Below the pieces are notes generated by a model. That model saw only the letters and a program-made list of their open reading frames with translations. It searched no databases and was not told the origin of the DNA. A stretch of 64,000 bases of DNA from an uncultured Alphaproteobacteria bacterium (GTDB taxonomy: Bacteria; Pseudomonadota; Alphaproteobacteria; HIMB59; GCA-002718135). Each line of letters starts with the position of its first letter. Position 1 is the first letter of the stretch. Shown here piece by piece: positions 52,422-62,264 of this stretch. The stretch lies in NCBI GenBank assembly GCA_902577425.1, contig CACGZD010000005.1:1-64000 (forward strand), written 5' to 3'. The position numbers were made by a program, and so were the translations under genes.

Positions 52422-54105
52422 AAATTCCCTTAATTGTTACTGGATTGTTATGTTTTGGTTTAATAATTTTTTCACCAGATATATAATCTTCTAATAGTTT
52501 ATAAATAGGAGGTCCTTTAACATCAGGATTTATTGATCCCCAACCTCCAATAGAATATTTTTTTTGTGATTCAATTTTTTCACCATTAGATAATTTTAAA
52601 TCACTTATTCTTTTTCCCATTGTTTCCTTTGGCTGGCAAGTATATGTCATTCCTCCAACTCTAACCATATCACCACCTTGCTGGAAAAAAGGGTCAGGAT
52701 TAAAAATATTATCACATACGTCTTCTAAAAGATTTTTTATATTCTCACCATTCATTTCAGTTCTATATACTTCTGGATAATTCATTGAAGTTTGTGAAAA
52801 AATATCGTCAATAGTTATCTTTTGCCCCGGTAATAAAGTTGTTCCCCATCTAAAACCTGGGCTTAATGAAATTTCTGTATCCCTTTCCTGAATAATTGCG
52901 TCACAAATCACACTATCCCAAGGTCCACCAAAATTTCCTCTTCTGTAAAGTAAAGTTTCAGCTTCCCCAACCACACGGTTACATTCTTTTTCATATGGTT
53001 CTCTAATTTTATCAATCAATCTTGTCATTTCTGGATCAGGTTGAATTACATCTGAAAAAATAGGTATTAAATTTGATGAGAAATCAACAACTTTGCCATT
53101 ATCAACTTTTAGGTCAATCCTACCTAAATATTTGCCATGAGACCCAGATGAAAGAAGCAAAGTATTTTTAATTTTAATTGCTCTTGGAATTGCATCATGA
53201 GTATGTCCGGTTAATATAACATCAACATTATCTAGAATAGACGCTAATTTCTGATCTACATCGAACCCGTTATGCGATAATAAAACCACTACTTCAGCAC
53301 CATTCTTTTTTGCTTTACTTATATTTTTTTGAATGGTTTCTGGTCTTATTCCAAAAGACCAACCATCAACTAAGTACCTTGGGTTAGCAATAGGCGTATA
53401 TGGGAAGTGTTGTCCAATCACTGCAACTTTAACACCCCCTTTTTCAAAATAAGAAGTGCTTTCAAAGACAGGTTCTTCCCATTCAGTATCAAAAACATTC
53501 CCACCCAGAAATGGAAAATCTATTTTATCAATTAATTCACTAAGACGTTCTTTGCCAAGCGTAAACTCCCAATGCCCTACCATAGCATCTGGTTTTAAGA
53601 GGTTCATTGCTTCTAACATATCCTCACCTTGAGTTTTTAGAGAAGTGTATGAACCTTGCCATGTGTCACCACCATCTAATAAAAGTACTTTGTCCTCTCC
53701 TCTTTCAGCCCTGATATTTTTAATCAAGGTTGCTGTTCTATCTAACCCTCCTAACTTGCCGTACTCTCTGGCTAATGGTACGTAATCCAACATAGTATGT
53801 GCGTAAGCAAGTGGTGTGTTGGGTTCAATGCCAAAATAATCTAAAAAAACTTTTCCAACAAGATGAGGCGGAATACCCTCGAATTTTCCAATACCAAAAT
53901 TTTCTGATGGCGGCCTAAAAAAAACAGGTTTAAGTTGGCCATGTATATCAGTTATATGCAACAAAGTAATTTGACCTTTTGAGTCAAATTTTAAAAGATC
54001 ATTTTCAGAAATTTCTTGTTTAGCAGCAACAGCACTCCAACTTTTACCACCAATTAACATTGCTGTAATTGAAGCTAATTGGAGAAACTCTCGTCTTGAT
54101 TGCAT
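52420..54105 (-). CDS. soxB: SoxB, thiosulfohydrolase
   Basis: Di-manganese enzyme that releases sulfate from SoxYZ-bound sulfone, 561 residues. The Tat signal starts QSRREFLQLAS. Metal ligands are seen in HITDIHGQ (Asp53, His55), VGHWEFTLG (about 178), LLSHNGFDVD and LTGHTHDAIP. It is last in the soxYZCDB transcript. Its substrate normally needs SoxXA to form. Confidence 0.94.
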   Translation of the reverse strand: MQSRREFLQLASITAMLIGGKSWSAVAAKQEISENDLLKFDSKGQITLLHITDIHGQLKPVFFRPPSENFGIGKFEGIPPHLVGKVFLDYFGIEPNTPLAYAHTMLDYVPLAREYGKLGGLDRTATLIKNIRAERGEDKVLLLDGGDTWQGSYTSLKTQGEDMLEAMNLLKPDAMVGHWEFTLGKERLSELIDKIDFPFLGGNVFDTEWEEPVFESTSYFEKGGVKVAVIGQHFPYTPIANPRYLVDGWSFGIRPETIQKNISKAKKNGAEVVVLLSHNGFDVDQKLASILDNVDVILTGHTHDAIPRAIKIKNTLLLSSGSHGKYLGRIDLKVDNGKVVDFSSNLIPIFSDVIQPDPEMTRLIDKIREPYEKECNRVVGEAETLLYRRGNFGGPWDSVICDAIIQERDTEISLSPGFRWGTTLLPGQKITIDDIFSQTSMNYPEVYRTEMNGENIKNLLEDVCDNIFNPDPFFQQGGDMVRVGGMTYTCQPKETMGKRISDLKLSNGEKIESQKKYSIGGWGSINPDVKGPPIYKLLEDYISGEKIIKPKHNNPVTIKGI

Positions 54106-54131
54106 TATGTTGCTCTAAAAAATTGCCTTTA

Positions 54132-54773
54132 TTAATTATCGTCTTCTGGAGTTACATCAATATCTCTAGCTTTTCCAATAATTTTTGTAGATACTTGACA
54201 ATTAATCATACAAGGGTTCCCTTGTGTATTCTTGATGTCTGGTCTTGGATCAGGCAATAAAAAACCATCTTTATTTGGCATCTCTATTTCACCAATATTT
54301 TTATCTGATAAAACAAAATCTTCTTCGATTATGTCACTCATATATAAGAGATAGGCTACAATTTCATAAGTTTCATCATAAGATAGAGATTGTGCATCAC
54401 CATATGGCATTGCTCTGTAAATATAATCATATATTGTAGATGCATAGGGCCAGTAACTTCCAGTTGTTTTCTCTGGATCATGTGAAGCTAAACTGCCTTC
54501 ACCTCCAACGAGTGGGGGCCACCTATCTGCTCCTTCACCAAAATCACCATGGCATCCTGCACATCCTTCAGTGTATATTTCTTCTCCAAGTAAAGCAGTT
54601 CCGCTTCCAATTGGTGCGCCTAATCCATCAGGCCTGACATCAATATCCCATCCTGCAACTTCTTCTTTAGTTGCAATCTGCCCTAAATTGAATTTTCTTT
54701 CACTAGCAAAAGTTGTATTTACTAAAAATATTATTAATGAAAAGCTTAGTATGAATCTAACCAAGCCTGACAT
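54132..54773 (-). CDS. soxD: SoxD-like cytochrome c (short, monohaem)
   Basis: Cytochrome subunit of the SoxCD sulfur dehydrogenase, 213 residues from the ATG at 54773, which has GGAAAGG upstream; an ATG 15 bases earlier is an alternative. A Sec signal runs to FAS. The single haem site is CAGCH; Met in RAMPYG is the probable sixth ligand. Paracoccus SoxD is about 384 residues and dihaem, so this is a reduced form with one haem and a short C-terminal tail. It overlaps soxC. Confidence 0.83.
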   Translation of the reverse strand: MSGLVRFILSFSLIIFLVNTTFASERKFNLGQIATKEEVAGWDIDVRPDGLGAPIGSGTALLGEEIYTEGCAGCHGDFGEGADRWPPLVGGEGSLASHDPEKTTGSYWPYASTIYDYIYRAMPYGDAQSLSYDETYEIVAYLLYMSDIIEEDFVLSDKNIGEIEMPNKDGFLLPDPRPDIKNTQGNPCMINCQVSTKIIGKARDIDVTPEDDN

Positions 54774-56046
54774 TATCAACCTTTCCATTTTTAGAAACTA
54801 GCCAAGTTGCTATTGAATTATTATGATAAATTGAATTTACACCTCTGATTTTTTGAAGTTCACCAATAGTTGGTTGGACATAATTTGTCTCATCAATTGC
54901 TCTTGATTGTAATAATAATTCCTCACCATTCCATTCAAATGGTAAGGTAAATCTAGTTAATGATTTACTTAAAACGGGCGAATGAAGTTGGGCAGTTTTC
55001 CAATTCTTGCCACCATCAATAGAAACATCTACACGTTTAATTTTACCTCTACCTGACCAAGCAAGACCTCTTAATTGATGTACCCCTTTTGAAAGTATTG
55101 GTTTTTCAGGACTTGGAGAAGTTATGACAGACTTAGCATCCATAACCCATGTAAACATTCTAGCTTTTCCATTTGTTAATAAATCTGTATATTTAGAGGT
55201 TTCTTCTCTAGTTAAGTAAGGTTTGTCACCAAACTCTAGTCTTCTAATCCATTTGACCCACATGTTACCTTCCCAACCAGGAACTACAAGGCGTGCTGGA
55301 TAACCTTGCTCAGGTCTTAATGCTTCTCCATTCATTGCCCATGCAATGATACAATCATCTAAAATTTTTTCTATGGGAATAGAGCGTGTCATTCCTGACG
55401 AATCACTTCCTTCAGCTAAAACCCACTTGGCTTTTTCTTTTAAGCCTGTCTCTAAAAGAAGGTCTGATAATTTAACACCTGTATACTGAACATTATGAAC
55501 CATTCCAAATGTGTATTGGCAGCCATTTAATTGAGATCCCTTCCATTCCATACCGCCATTTGCAGCACACTCAAGAAAATAAAATTTATTTGTTTGTGGA
55601 AAGCGTTTTAAGTCATCAAGAGTAAATATCATTTCTCGATCTACCAAACCATTGATCATCAATCTAAAGTCTTGTGGATTAATAATCGCAACACCTCCAT
55701 GATGTCTTTCAAAGCATAGGCCATTAGGAGTTACAAATCCTTCAAGATCTTGTAATGGAGTAAAATTGACTGAAGATTCAGCACTTGCTGTAAGCCACTC
55801 AACATTTCTTCTGATGACATGTCCTTCAAATTCTGAAGGCATACCGTAAGGATTTACATCAACTCCATCACCAAGGTATTGTGTCCACTCCGGAAGGTTA
55901 GGTGGTAAGTTTTCAGGATTTGCCTCTTGTGACAAAAGGTTTTTTGAAGCCAATGAAATCGCTCCAATACTTGAAGCACCAATTAATAACTTTCTGCGAT
56001 TAATTTTATTAGAGTTAGACACTTCATTTTTTTTATTTTTTCTCAT
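54757..56046 (-). CDS. soxC: SoxC, molybdopterin sulfur dehydrogenase
   Basis: Sulfite oxidase-family molybdenum enzyme of 429 residues that removes six electrons from SoxY-bound sulfane sulfur. The Tat signal has INRRKLLIGA. The molybdenum-ligand Cys is in LECAANGG (about 160); ERHHGGVAII and GWEGNMWVKWIRR are cofactor-binding blocks; the C-terminal dimerisation domain is complete. It lies two bases after soxZ. Confidence 0.93.
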   Translation of the reverse strand: MRKNKKNEVSNSNKINRRKLLIGASSIGAISLASKNLLSQEANPENLPPNLPEWTQYLGDGVDVNPYGMPSEFEGHVIRRNVEWLTASAESSVNFTPLQDLEGFVTPNGLCFERHHGGVAIINPQDFRLMINGLVDREMIFTLDDLKRFPQTNKFYFLECAANGGMEWKGSQLNGCQYTFGMVHNVQYTGVKLSDLLLETGLKEKAKWVLAEGSDSSGMTRSIPIEKILDDCIIAWAMNGEALRPEQGYPARLVVPGWEGNMWVKWIRRLEFGDKPYLTREETSKYTDLLTNGKARMFTWVMDAKSVITSPSPEKPILSKGVHQLRGLAWSGRGKIKRVDVSIDGGKNWKTAQLHSPVLSKSLTRFTLPFEWNGEELLLQSRAIDETNYVQPTIGELQKIRGVNSIYHNNSIATWLVSKNGKVDNVRLG

Positions 56047-56048
56047 TA

Positions 56049-56375
56049 TTAAGAAACAGTCATTTCTTTTGAAATATAATATTTTTCCCCATTATCGTCT
56101 ATCCATTCAAAATCAAATTTACCACTTTCTTTAACTTTATATTGAAAAACAATAAATGGATTAGTTGATATAGACGGCTCAAGATCCATCTGGAAAACTT
56201 CTTTTCCATTGAATTTAGCACTAAAAGAATTAATTATCTGTCTTGGTATTATTTGACCATTATTATCTTTCATTCTACCACTATGCATGGGGTGTCTAAT
56301 CAATGTTTTAATTTCGATAATCTCATCAATAGAGACTTCCTTAGGTACTTTTACTCTTGGTTTAATTGAAGACAT
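56049..56375 (-). CDS. soxZ: SoxZ, sulfur carrier partner
   Basis: Periplasmic immunoglobulin-like partner of SoxY, 108 residues. It has the typical PRVKVPKEVSIDEIIEIKTLIRHPMHSGRM and FKYKV-like VFQYKVKESGKFDFEW with the charged end. It has no signal peptide and is exported with SoxY by the Tat route. It lies 14 bases from soxY. Confidence 0.94.
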   Translation of the reverse strand: MSSIKPRVKVPKEVSIDEIIEIKTLIRHPMHSGRMKDNNGQIIPRQIINSFSAKFNGKEVFQMDLEPSISTNPFIVFQYKVKESGKFDFEWIDDNGEKYYISKEMTVS

Positions 56376-56389
56376 AATTACTCCTTATA

Positions 56390-56854
56390 TTATCCACCAC
56401 ATCCACCGATTGTGACTTTTACTTTTGCATTGGTCATAAGAAATTGACCATTATTATTTTCAGCTAATAAATAAACATTTTGTGTTTTTGATAATCGTAT
56501 TCTTGTTGCTGCAGAACATGATCCCATTTCTGGTGTGAAAGAGAATTTCGCAACATTTGGTGAAGGGTTTCCATCTGCTAAAATATAAACAGTTTTAATA
56601 TGATCAGACTCAGTCATAGGGCTGTCTATTTCAAAAGTAACTTTTACCTGATTACCATTTTCTGCAATTTCTGGTAAGTCAAAATAAATGTCACTTTCAG
56701 TTGCTCCCAATCCCTTTGTAATTTCATTTATTCTATCTAAAGCTTGGCTAGATTGAGCAAATGATATTGAAGGAAAAATTGCTGTTCCTGTAAAACCAGC
56801 AATAAGTAGCAAAGCATTTCTTCTTGAAATTTTTCTTAATTTTTTTAACTTCAT
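56390..56854 (-). CDS. soxY: SoxY, sulfur carrier with terminal GGCGG
   Basis: Carrier whose C-terminal cysteine bears the sulfur intermediates, 154 residues. The Tat signal is KISRRNALLLIAGF; the protein ends exactly in GGCGG, the swinging arm, so it should be functional. A GAGGAG Shine-Dalgarno precedes the ATG. The 78-base gap upstream contains a weak -35/-10 pair (TTGATT-N17-TATTAA), so soxY may have its own promoter. Confidence 0.94.
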   Translation of the reverse strand: MKLKKLRKISRRNALLLIAGFTGTAIFPSISFAQSSQALDRINEITKGLGATESDIYFDLPEIAENGNQVKVTFEIDSPMTESDHIKTVYILADGNPSPNVAKFSFTPEMGSCSAATRIRLSKTQNVYLLAENNNGQFLMTNAKVKVTIGGCGG

Positions 56855-56932
56855 TTATACTCTCCTCGTCATAAAGATCGCAAATATACAATATATTATT
56901 TAATAATGAATTTATTCAAATCAATCAAATAC

Positions 56933-57295
56933 TTAATCAAAACCAAGAATTTCATCCACTTGCCACCAAAACATTTCTGCACTTGAATATCCTATAATTC
57001 GTCCAATTTCTTCTTTTTCCTTAAAAAAAACAAATGTTGGTGTAATTTTTGTTTCATAATTTTCTGAGTCATTGCTTATTGAGTATTTATCAAGCTCAAT
57101 TCTTTCCAAAGGGAAGCTTTTGGCAATATCAGTTTTAGGGTAAATTTCACCAATTTCTTTTTCCCAAATTTGACAGTAAACACAATAATCAGCTGTTATC
57201 ATCAGAAGTTTATTATCAGCAAAAGATGATTTTACAGGAAATAAAAAAATAACTATTAAAATCAATACTAGATTTCTTTTTTTTGATTTGAACAT
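56933..57295 (-). CDS. Periplasmic thioredoxin-like protein (SoxS/SoxW-type)
   Basis: Exported thioredoxin-fold protein of 120 residues. The N-terminal hydrophobic segment ends near SSFA; the redox motif CVYC is at Cys38 and Cys41, and TPTFVFFKE carries the cis-Pro. Related SoxS keeps SoxY's cysteine active in Paracoccus. It is two bases from the livM stop and 78 bases before soxY. Confidence 0.8.
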   Translation of the reverse strand: MFKSKKRNLVLILIVIFLFPVKSSFADNKLLMITADYCVYCQIWEKEIGEIYPKTDIAKSFPLERIELDKYSISNDSENYETKITPTFVFFKEKEEIGRIIGYSSAEMFWWQVDEILGFD

Positions 57296-57297
57296 GT

Positions 57298-58671
57298 TTA
57301 TGAATATCTTATTTTTTCAGGTAAGATTCCTTTAGGTCTAAACCTCATTATTAATAGTAATATTGAACCCATAATTAAATATCTAAAATAAGGAATGCTG
57401 TCTAATAAATGTAATTTAAATTTATTATCTGGAGCTAATCCTGATGTAAGATTTTCAATGATAAATTGTGAAGCTGGAGCAGCTTCAATCCAAACAAACC
57501 AAATAATAAAGCCCCCTAATATTCCGCCTAAGTTATTTCCTGTACCTCCCACTATAACCATAATCCATATTAAAAAAGTATATCGTAAAGGTTGAAAACT
57601 TGCAGGTGTAAATAAGCCATCTAAAGTAATTAACATTGCACCTGAAATTCCTACAACTGCTGAACCAATAACAAATATATGAAGATGTCTCTTAACAATA
57701 TCTTTACCCATGGCATTTGCAGAAACTTCATTATCTCTTATTGCACGCATCATTCTACCCCAAGGAGATATTTGGGCTTTATTAGCTAAATATAAAATAA
57801 TTAGTAAAACGATAGAAAATAAACCTGCATAACATAATTTTACAAATATACCTGATGCATCAATAACTAAATTGGTTAAATATAACTGTCTATCACTAGA
57901 ATCAGTAATTCTCTCTAAAGATGTTTTATTAAAAAAACTTACAAAAGAGATAAACCAATCAGTTTGCTGTAAATTAATCTCATAGGGGACAGGTCTTTTT
58001 AATCCAATAACATTTTTAACACCTCGTGATAGCCAGTCTTCATGTTTTAATACAGCTATAATTATTTCAGAAATACCGAGAGTAGCTATTGCTAGATAAT
58101 CTGAACGCAAACCAAGAGTTATTTTTCCAATAATAAAAGCAACTCCAGCTGCAAAAAGTCCACCAACTACCCAAGAAAAAATTATGGGTAATCCTAAACC
58201 GCCTAAAAAACCACTTATTGCAGGATTAACTGCTTCAATTGCATGAACAGAAGGGCGATAAAAAATATTTATAATTATAATGCCTACAATGATTATAAAA
58301 GCAATTAACCAATATTTTTTTTTATTATTTTTAAATCTCTTGTTGATGAATATTATTAAAAAAACTGTTGCGATTAAAAGAATAAGACTTGTAATCATGC
58401 CTCTTCCTCCAACTCTCCAGGCTTCTCCAACAGGGGAATAGGAAACTAATACAGCGGCTAGTCCTCCTAGAGCTGTAAAGCCCATAATTCCTACATTAAA
58501 AATCCCTGCATAACCCCATTGCATATTTATTCCCATACTCATGATTGCTGAGATAATGCACATATTTAATATCGATAGACTTAAAGACCATGACTGAAAA
58601 ATACCTACAAACAAAAATAACAAAGCCATTATTGCAATTGATATAGTTTCAGTACTTTTATTTTTAATCAT
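57298..58671 (-). CDS. livM: LivM-like branched-chain-type ABC permease
   Basis: Permease of 457 residues with about ten or more membrane segments. It has SMGINMQWGYAGIFNVGIMGFTALGG, GLRSDYLAIATLGISEI, and AIRDNEVSANAMGKD, the coupling loop. It is longer than typical LivM because of a long N-terminal half and an extra periplasmic loop. It overlaps livH by four bases. Confidence 0.9.
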   Translation of the reverse strand: MIKNKSTETISIAIMALLFLFVGIFQSWSLSLSILNMCIISAIMSMGINMQWGYAGIFNVGIMGFTALGGLAAVLVSYSPVGEAWRVGGRGMITSLILLIATVFLIIFINKRFKNNKKKYWLIAFIIIVGIIIINIFYRPSVHAIEAVNPAISGFLGGLGLPIIFSWVVGGLFAAGVAFIIGKITLGLRSDYLAIATLGISEIIIAVLKHEDWLSRGVKNVIGLKRPVPYEINLQQTDWFISFVSFFNKTSLERITDSSDRQLYLTNLVIDASGIFVKLCYAGLFSIVLLIILYLANKAQISPWGRMMRAIRDNEVSANAMGKDIVKRHLHIFVIGSAVVGISGAMLITLDGLFTPASFQPLRYTFLIWIMVIVGGTGNNLGGILGGFIIWFVWIEAAPASQFIIENLTSGLAPDNKFKLHLLDSIPYFRYLIMGSILLLIMRFRPKGILPEKIRYS

Positions 58672-59681
58672 AAAGTTCTTCCTTTAAAAATTCCTGAAGG
58701 TCGCACTAACAATACAATTACTAAAATAGAAAAAGAGACAGCAAACTTGTAATCTGTAGAAAGCAATTGAACAAGACCGGAGGGTTCTAAATTTTCTGGA
58801 AGAATATATTTTAAAAATTTCTTGTATGCATAAGTAATCATTATTTCAGAAAATGCTATAACATACCCCCCTACTACTGCTCCAACTGGACTGCCAATAC
58901 CTCCAACAATTGCAGAAGCAAAAATTGGCAATACTAATCCCAAATATGTAAAAGGTTTATAACTCTTATCTAGTCCGTATAGAGTTCCAGCTACGCAAGC
59001 TAATGTTCCAACAATTAACCAGGTAATAAAAACAACTTTCTCTGGATTAATTCCTGATAACAAAGCTAAATCTTCATTATCAGAAAATGCTCTCATTGAT
59101 TTTCCAGTTTTTGTTTTTTGAAGAAACCAAAATAAAAAAATCAACAAAACAATAGTGATAAAAATAGTTATTACTTGTGTAGACTTCAAAGCTAAACCTT
59201 CATTTAAGCCAGTCATTTCCTTAAATTGTTTTGCTTTAATGATAAATTTTTGACCATCAAAAAACTTTTTGTCATTTGGTCCTATAATAATTCTAATGAT
59301 TGCATTAACTACAAACATTACTCCTATAGATGCCATTGCAATTACAACAGGGGCACTTTTTTTAATTCTATAATAACGAAAAACTAATCTATTTGTTAAT
59401 AGGCATAATATAATGGTAAAAAAAATTGAAAATGGTATTGCTAATAATGCAGTAGGTAAAATGCCTAAATTAATTCCATATGATTGAAAAAACCAAGTAA
59501 TTAAAATTGTAGTCATAGCACCAAAAGACATCAATTCACCATGGGCAAAATTAGCAAATCTTAAAATTGCATAAATAAATGATACACCTAGTGCGCCTAA
59601 AGCAAGTTGAGAGCCATAAGATAAAGCGGGAATAAATACAAAATTAAGCAAGACAACAATAGCATTTAAAAAATCTATCAT
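58668..59681 (-). CDS. livH: LivH-like branched-chain-type ABC permease
   Basis: Permease of 337 residues. GALGVSFIYAILRFANFAHGELMSFG is the LivH N-terminal signature; RAFSDNEDLALLSGINPEKV is the cytoplasmic coupling loop. It overlaps livM by four bases and follows livF by three. It works with LivM, LivF and LivG; the binding protein at 48019 is the likely but unproven partner. Confidence 0.92.
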   Translation of the reverse strand: MIDFLNAIVVLLNFVFIPALSYGSQLALGALGVSFIYAILRFANFAHGELMSFGAMTTILITWFFQSYGINLGILPTALLAIPFSIFFTIILCLLTNRLVFRYYRIKKSAPVVIAMASIGVMFVVNAIIRIIIGPNDKKFFDGQKFIIKAKQFKEMTGLNEGLALKSTQVITIFITIVLLIFLFWFLQKTKTGKSMRAFSDNEDLALLSGINPEKVVFITWLIVGTLACVAGTLYGLDKSYKPFTYLGLVLPIFASAIVGGIGSPVGAVVGGYVIAFSEIMITYAYKKFLKYILPENLEPSGLVQLLSTDYKFAVSFSILVIVLLVRPSGIFKGRTL

Positions 59682-59684
59682 TTT

Positions 59685-60389
59685 TTATCCTCCTAAAAAT
59701 GATTTACGAACATCTGGATTTTCTAATAATTCTTTTCCTGATCCTTCATTTCTATTTTTGCCGTTGACTAACACATATCCTCGATCAGCTATATTCAGAG
59801 CTTGTTTAGCGTTTTGTTCAACCATTAAAATACCAACTCCAGTTTTGCCAACCTCAATAATTCTAGAAAAGAGCTCATCCATAACTATTGGTGAAACACC
59901 AGCCGTAGGCTCATCTAACATAAGAATCTTTGGCATAGTCATCAACGCTCTACCAAAAGCTACTTGTTGTCTTTGACCACCAGATAATTCACCTGCATTT
60001 TGATTTCTTTTTTCTTTTAATATTGGAAAAAGATCATAAATTTGCTCTATTGTTTCATGAATATTATCTTTTCGTAAAAAAGCTCCCATTTCTAAATTTT
60101 CTTCAACAGTTAGACCTGTAAAAACATTTTGATTTTGAGGAACGAAGGCAATACCTAAACTAACTCTTTGCTGAGGAAGCATACTATCTATCTCATTACC
60201 TGAAAACTCAACTGATCCTTTAGACAACTTAAGCATTCCTAACATTGCTTTCATGGCAGTAGATTTTCCTGCTCCATTAGGTCCAACTATAACAACTATC
60301 TCTCCTTGGTTTACAAAAAGATTAAGATCATTAATGATGTCTACTCCTCCATAACCTGCAGTAATATTTTTTGCTAATAAACTAATCAT
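59685..60389 (-). CDS. livF: LivF-like ABC ATPase
   Basis: Transport ATPase of 234 residues. Walker A is GPNGAGKST, the LivF-type IAFVPQNQNVFTGLTVEENLEMG is a family hallmark, signature LSGGQRQQ, Walker B LMLDEPTAGVSP. One base separates it from livG. Confidence 0.94.
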   Translation of the reverse strand: MISLLAKNITAGYGGVDIINDLNLFVNQGEIVVIVGPNGAGKSTAMKAMLGMLKLSKGSVEFSGNEIDSMLPQQRVSLGIAFVPQNQNVFTGLTVEENLEMGAFLRKDNIHETIEQIYDLFPILKEKRNQNAGELSGGQRQQVAFGRALMTMPKILMLDEPTAGVSPIVMDELFSRIIEVGKTGVGILMVEQNAKQALNIADRGYVLVNGKNRNEGSGKELLENPDVRKSFLGG

Positions 60390-60390
60390 A

Positions 60391-61164
60391 TTATACTTTT
60401 TTAACTTTTAACCCTCTACCCAAATACGCTTCAATTACATCTTCATTAGTTTTAACCTCTGAAAATTTGCCTTTAAATAATACGCTTCCTTCAGCCATAA
60501 CTATTACAGGATCACAAATTTTTTCAATTAAATCCATATCGTGTTCTATAACAAAAAAAGTATAGTTTTTTTCTTTATTTAATCTCAATATTGCATCACT
60601 AATATCATTTAATAATGTTCTATTAACACCTGCTCCAACCTCATCAAGTAAAACTACTTTTGAATCAACCATCATTGTTCTTCCTAATTCTAGTAATTTT
60701 TTTTGACCTCCCGATAGATTACCTGCTAGTTCTTGAGTAAGGTGATTTAAATTTAGAAATTCTATTACTTCAATTGCTTTTGTTCGAATTTCTTCCTCTT
60801 GTTTTTTTACATCATTATTTCGAAACCATGCATAAATCAAATTTTCTCCATATTGATTTGGAGGTACCATCATTAAATTTTCTAGAACCGTTAAAGTTGA
60901 AAATTCATGAGCTATTTGAAAAGTTCTTAAGATACCTTTGCTAAAAAGATTATGGGGTTTTAATCCTGTAATATTTTGATTTTCTAAAAATATTTCTCCT
61001 TCATCTGGAACATAAACTCCAGCTATAGTATTAAATAGTGTTGTTTTGCCCGCTCCATTTGGTCCAATTAAACCTGTAATAGAACCTTTTTCAATCTTCA
61101 TGGAAGCATTATTTACAGCTCTTAGCCCACCAAAATTTTTATTAATATTTCTAATCTCTAACAT
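60391..61164 (-). CDS. livG: LivG-like ABC ATPase
   Basis: Second transport ATPase, 257 residues. NINKNFGGLRAVNNASM, Walker A GPNGAGKTT, RTFQIAHEFSTLTVLENLMM (LivG type), LSGGQKKLLELGRTMM and LLDEVGAGVNRTL are visible; the Walker B glutamate is followed by V rather than the usual P. Its first base is the last base of rodA, so it is coupled to the cell-wall genes. Confidence 0.93.
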   Translation of the reverse strand: MLEIRNINKNFGGLRAVNNASMKIEKGSITGLIGPNGAGKTTLFNTIAGVYVPDEGEIFLENQNITGLKPHNLFSKGILRTFQIAHEFSTLTVLENLMMVPPNQYGENLIYAWFRNNDVKKQEEEIRTKAIEVIEFLNLNHLTQELAGNLSGGQKKLLELGRTMMVDSKVVLLDEVGAGVNRTLLNDISDAILRLNKEKNYTFFVIEHDMDLIEKICDPVIVMAEGSVLFKGKFSEVKTNEDVIEAYLGRGLKVKKV

Positions 61165-62264
61165 TAGTTTTCTAATTTTTTATTATTATAATTTATATCA
61201 ATGTTTAGTAATAAACCAAAAGATATCATTACAGCAAGCATAGCAGTTCCTCCATACGAAATAAGAGGTAGGGGGATTCCTACTACTGGCATTAAGCCAG
61301 TTACCATAGACATATTTAATAACACATATAAAAATATATTACATGCTATGCCAAGACTTAAAACTCTTCCAAAAATATGAAATGATCTAAAACTTATATA
61401 AAAACAAATTAAAATTATTAATGAAAATAAAATCAGAACAAAAATAGTCCCTATAAAACCAAATTCCTCTCCAATTAATGTAAATATAAAATCAGTTTGT
61501 TTTTCCGGAAGAAATTCTAGATATGATTGAGTTCCTTGTAAAAAACCTTTTCCAGCAAGGCCTCCAGAACCTAAGGCTATTTTTGATTGAATCAACTGAT
61601 ATCCTTGCCCAAGAGGATCATTTTCAGGATTTAAGAAAGACAAAATTCTTTTCTGTTGATATGGTTTAATATAATTCCACAAAAAAGGAATCGAAATTAA
61701 AACGGATATAGAGCCAACTATAAATTTCCATATTTTAACACCAGAAATAAACATTACCATTATTCCCAAAATTAATATAGTTAATGCTGTACCCAAGTCA
61801 GGTTGTAATAATGTAAGAACAAAAGGTATGCCTATAATTAGTATAGGAAAAAATAAATATATTACATTGCCAATTTTTTCATATTTAATGTTATTATAAT
61901 ACTTAGCTAAACTTATAAGTATTCCAATTTTTATTATTTCTGAAGGTTGAATGCTGATACCAAAAATTTTGATCCATCTTTCAGCGCCTTTACCTAACGA
62001 TCCAATAACTTCAACAGAAAGCAATAAAATTAAACAAAGCAACAAAAATGGATATGCATATTTATAAATTAATTTTATGTCAATTAATGCAATTAATAAC
62101 ATAAAAATAAAAAGTGCACAAAATCTTACTAAATGTCTTACTGACCAAGGATAAAAATTACCATCTGCAGCAGAATACAAAGCTGCAAGGCCAATAAGAA
62201 ATATTAAAATAATTAGAAAAATAAGTAGAAAGTTTATTTTAAAAAAATTATTAAAAATAATCAC
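61164..62264 (-). CDS. rodA: RodA (MrdB), SEDS peptidoglycan polymerase
   Basis: Membrane glycosyltransferase of the elongasome, 366 residues with about ten segments. The SEDS motif region GSGGLAGKGFLQGTQSYLE and EKQTDFIFTLIGEEFGFIG (with the key Asp) and PLISYGGTAML at the end are typical. It shares one base with both mrdA and livG. Confidence 0.94.
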   Translation of the reverse strand: MIIFNNFFKINFLLIFLIILIFLIGLAALYSAADGNFYPWSVRHLVRFCALFIFMLLIALIDIKLIYKYAYPFLLLCLILLLSVEVIGSLGKGAERWIKIFGISIQPSEIIKIGILISLAKYYNNIKYEKIGNVIYLFFPILIIGIPFVLTLLQPDLGTALTILILGIMVMFISGVKIWKFIVGSISVLISIPFLWNYIKPYQQKRILSFLNPENDPLGQGYQLIQSKIALGSGGLAGKGFLQGTQSYLEFLPEKQTDFIFTLIGEEFGFIGTIFVLILFSLIILICFYISFRSFHIFGRVLSLGIACNIFLYVLLNMSMVTGLMPVVGIPLPLISYGGTAMLAVMISFGLLLNIDINYNNKKLEN

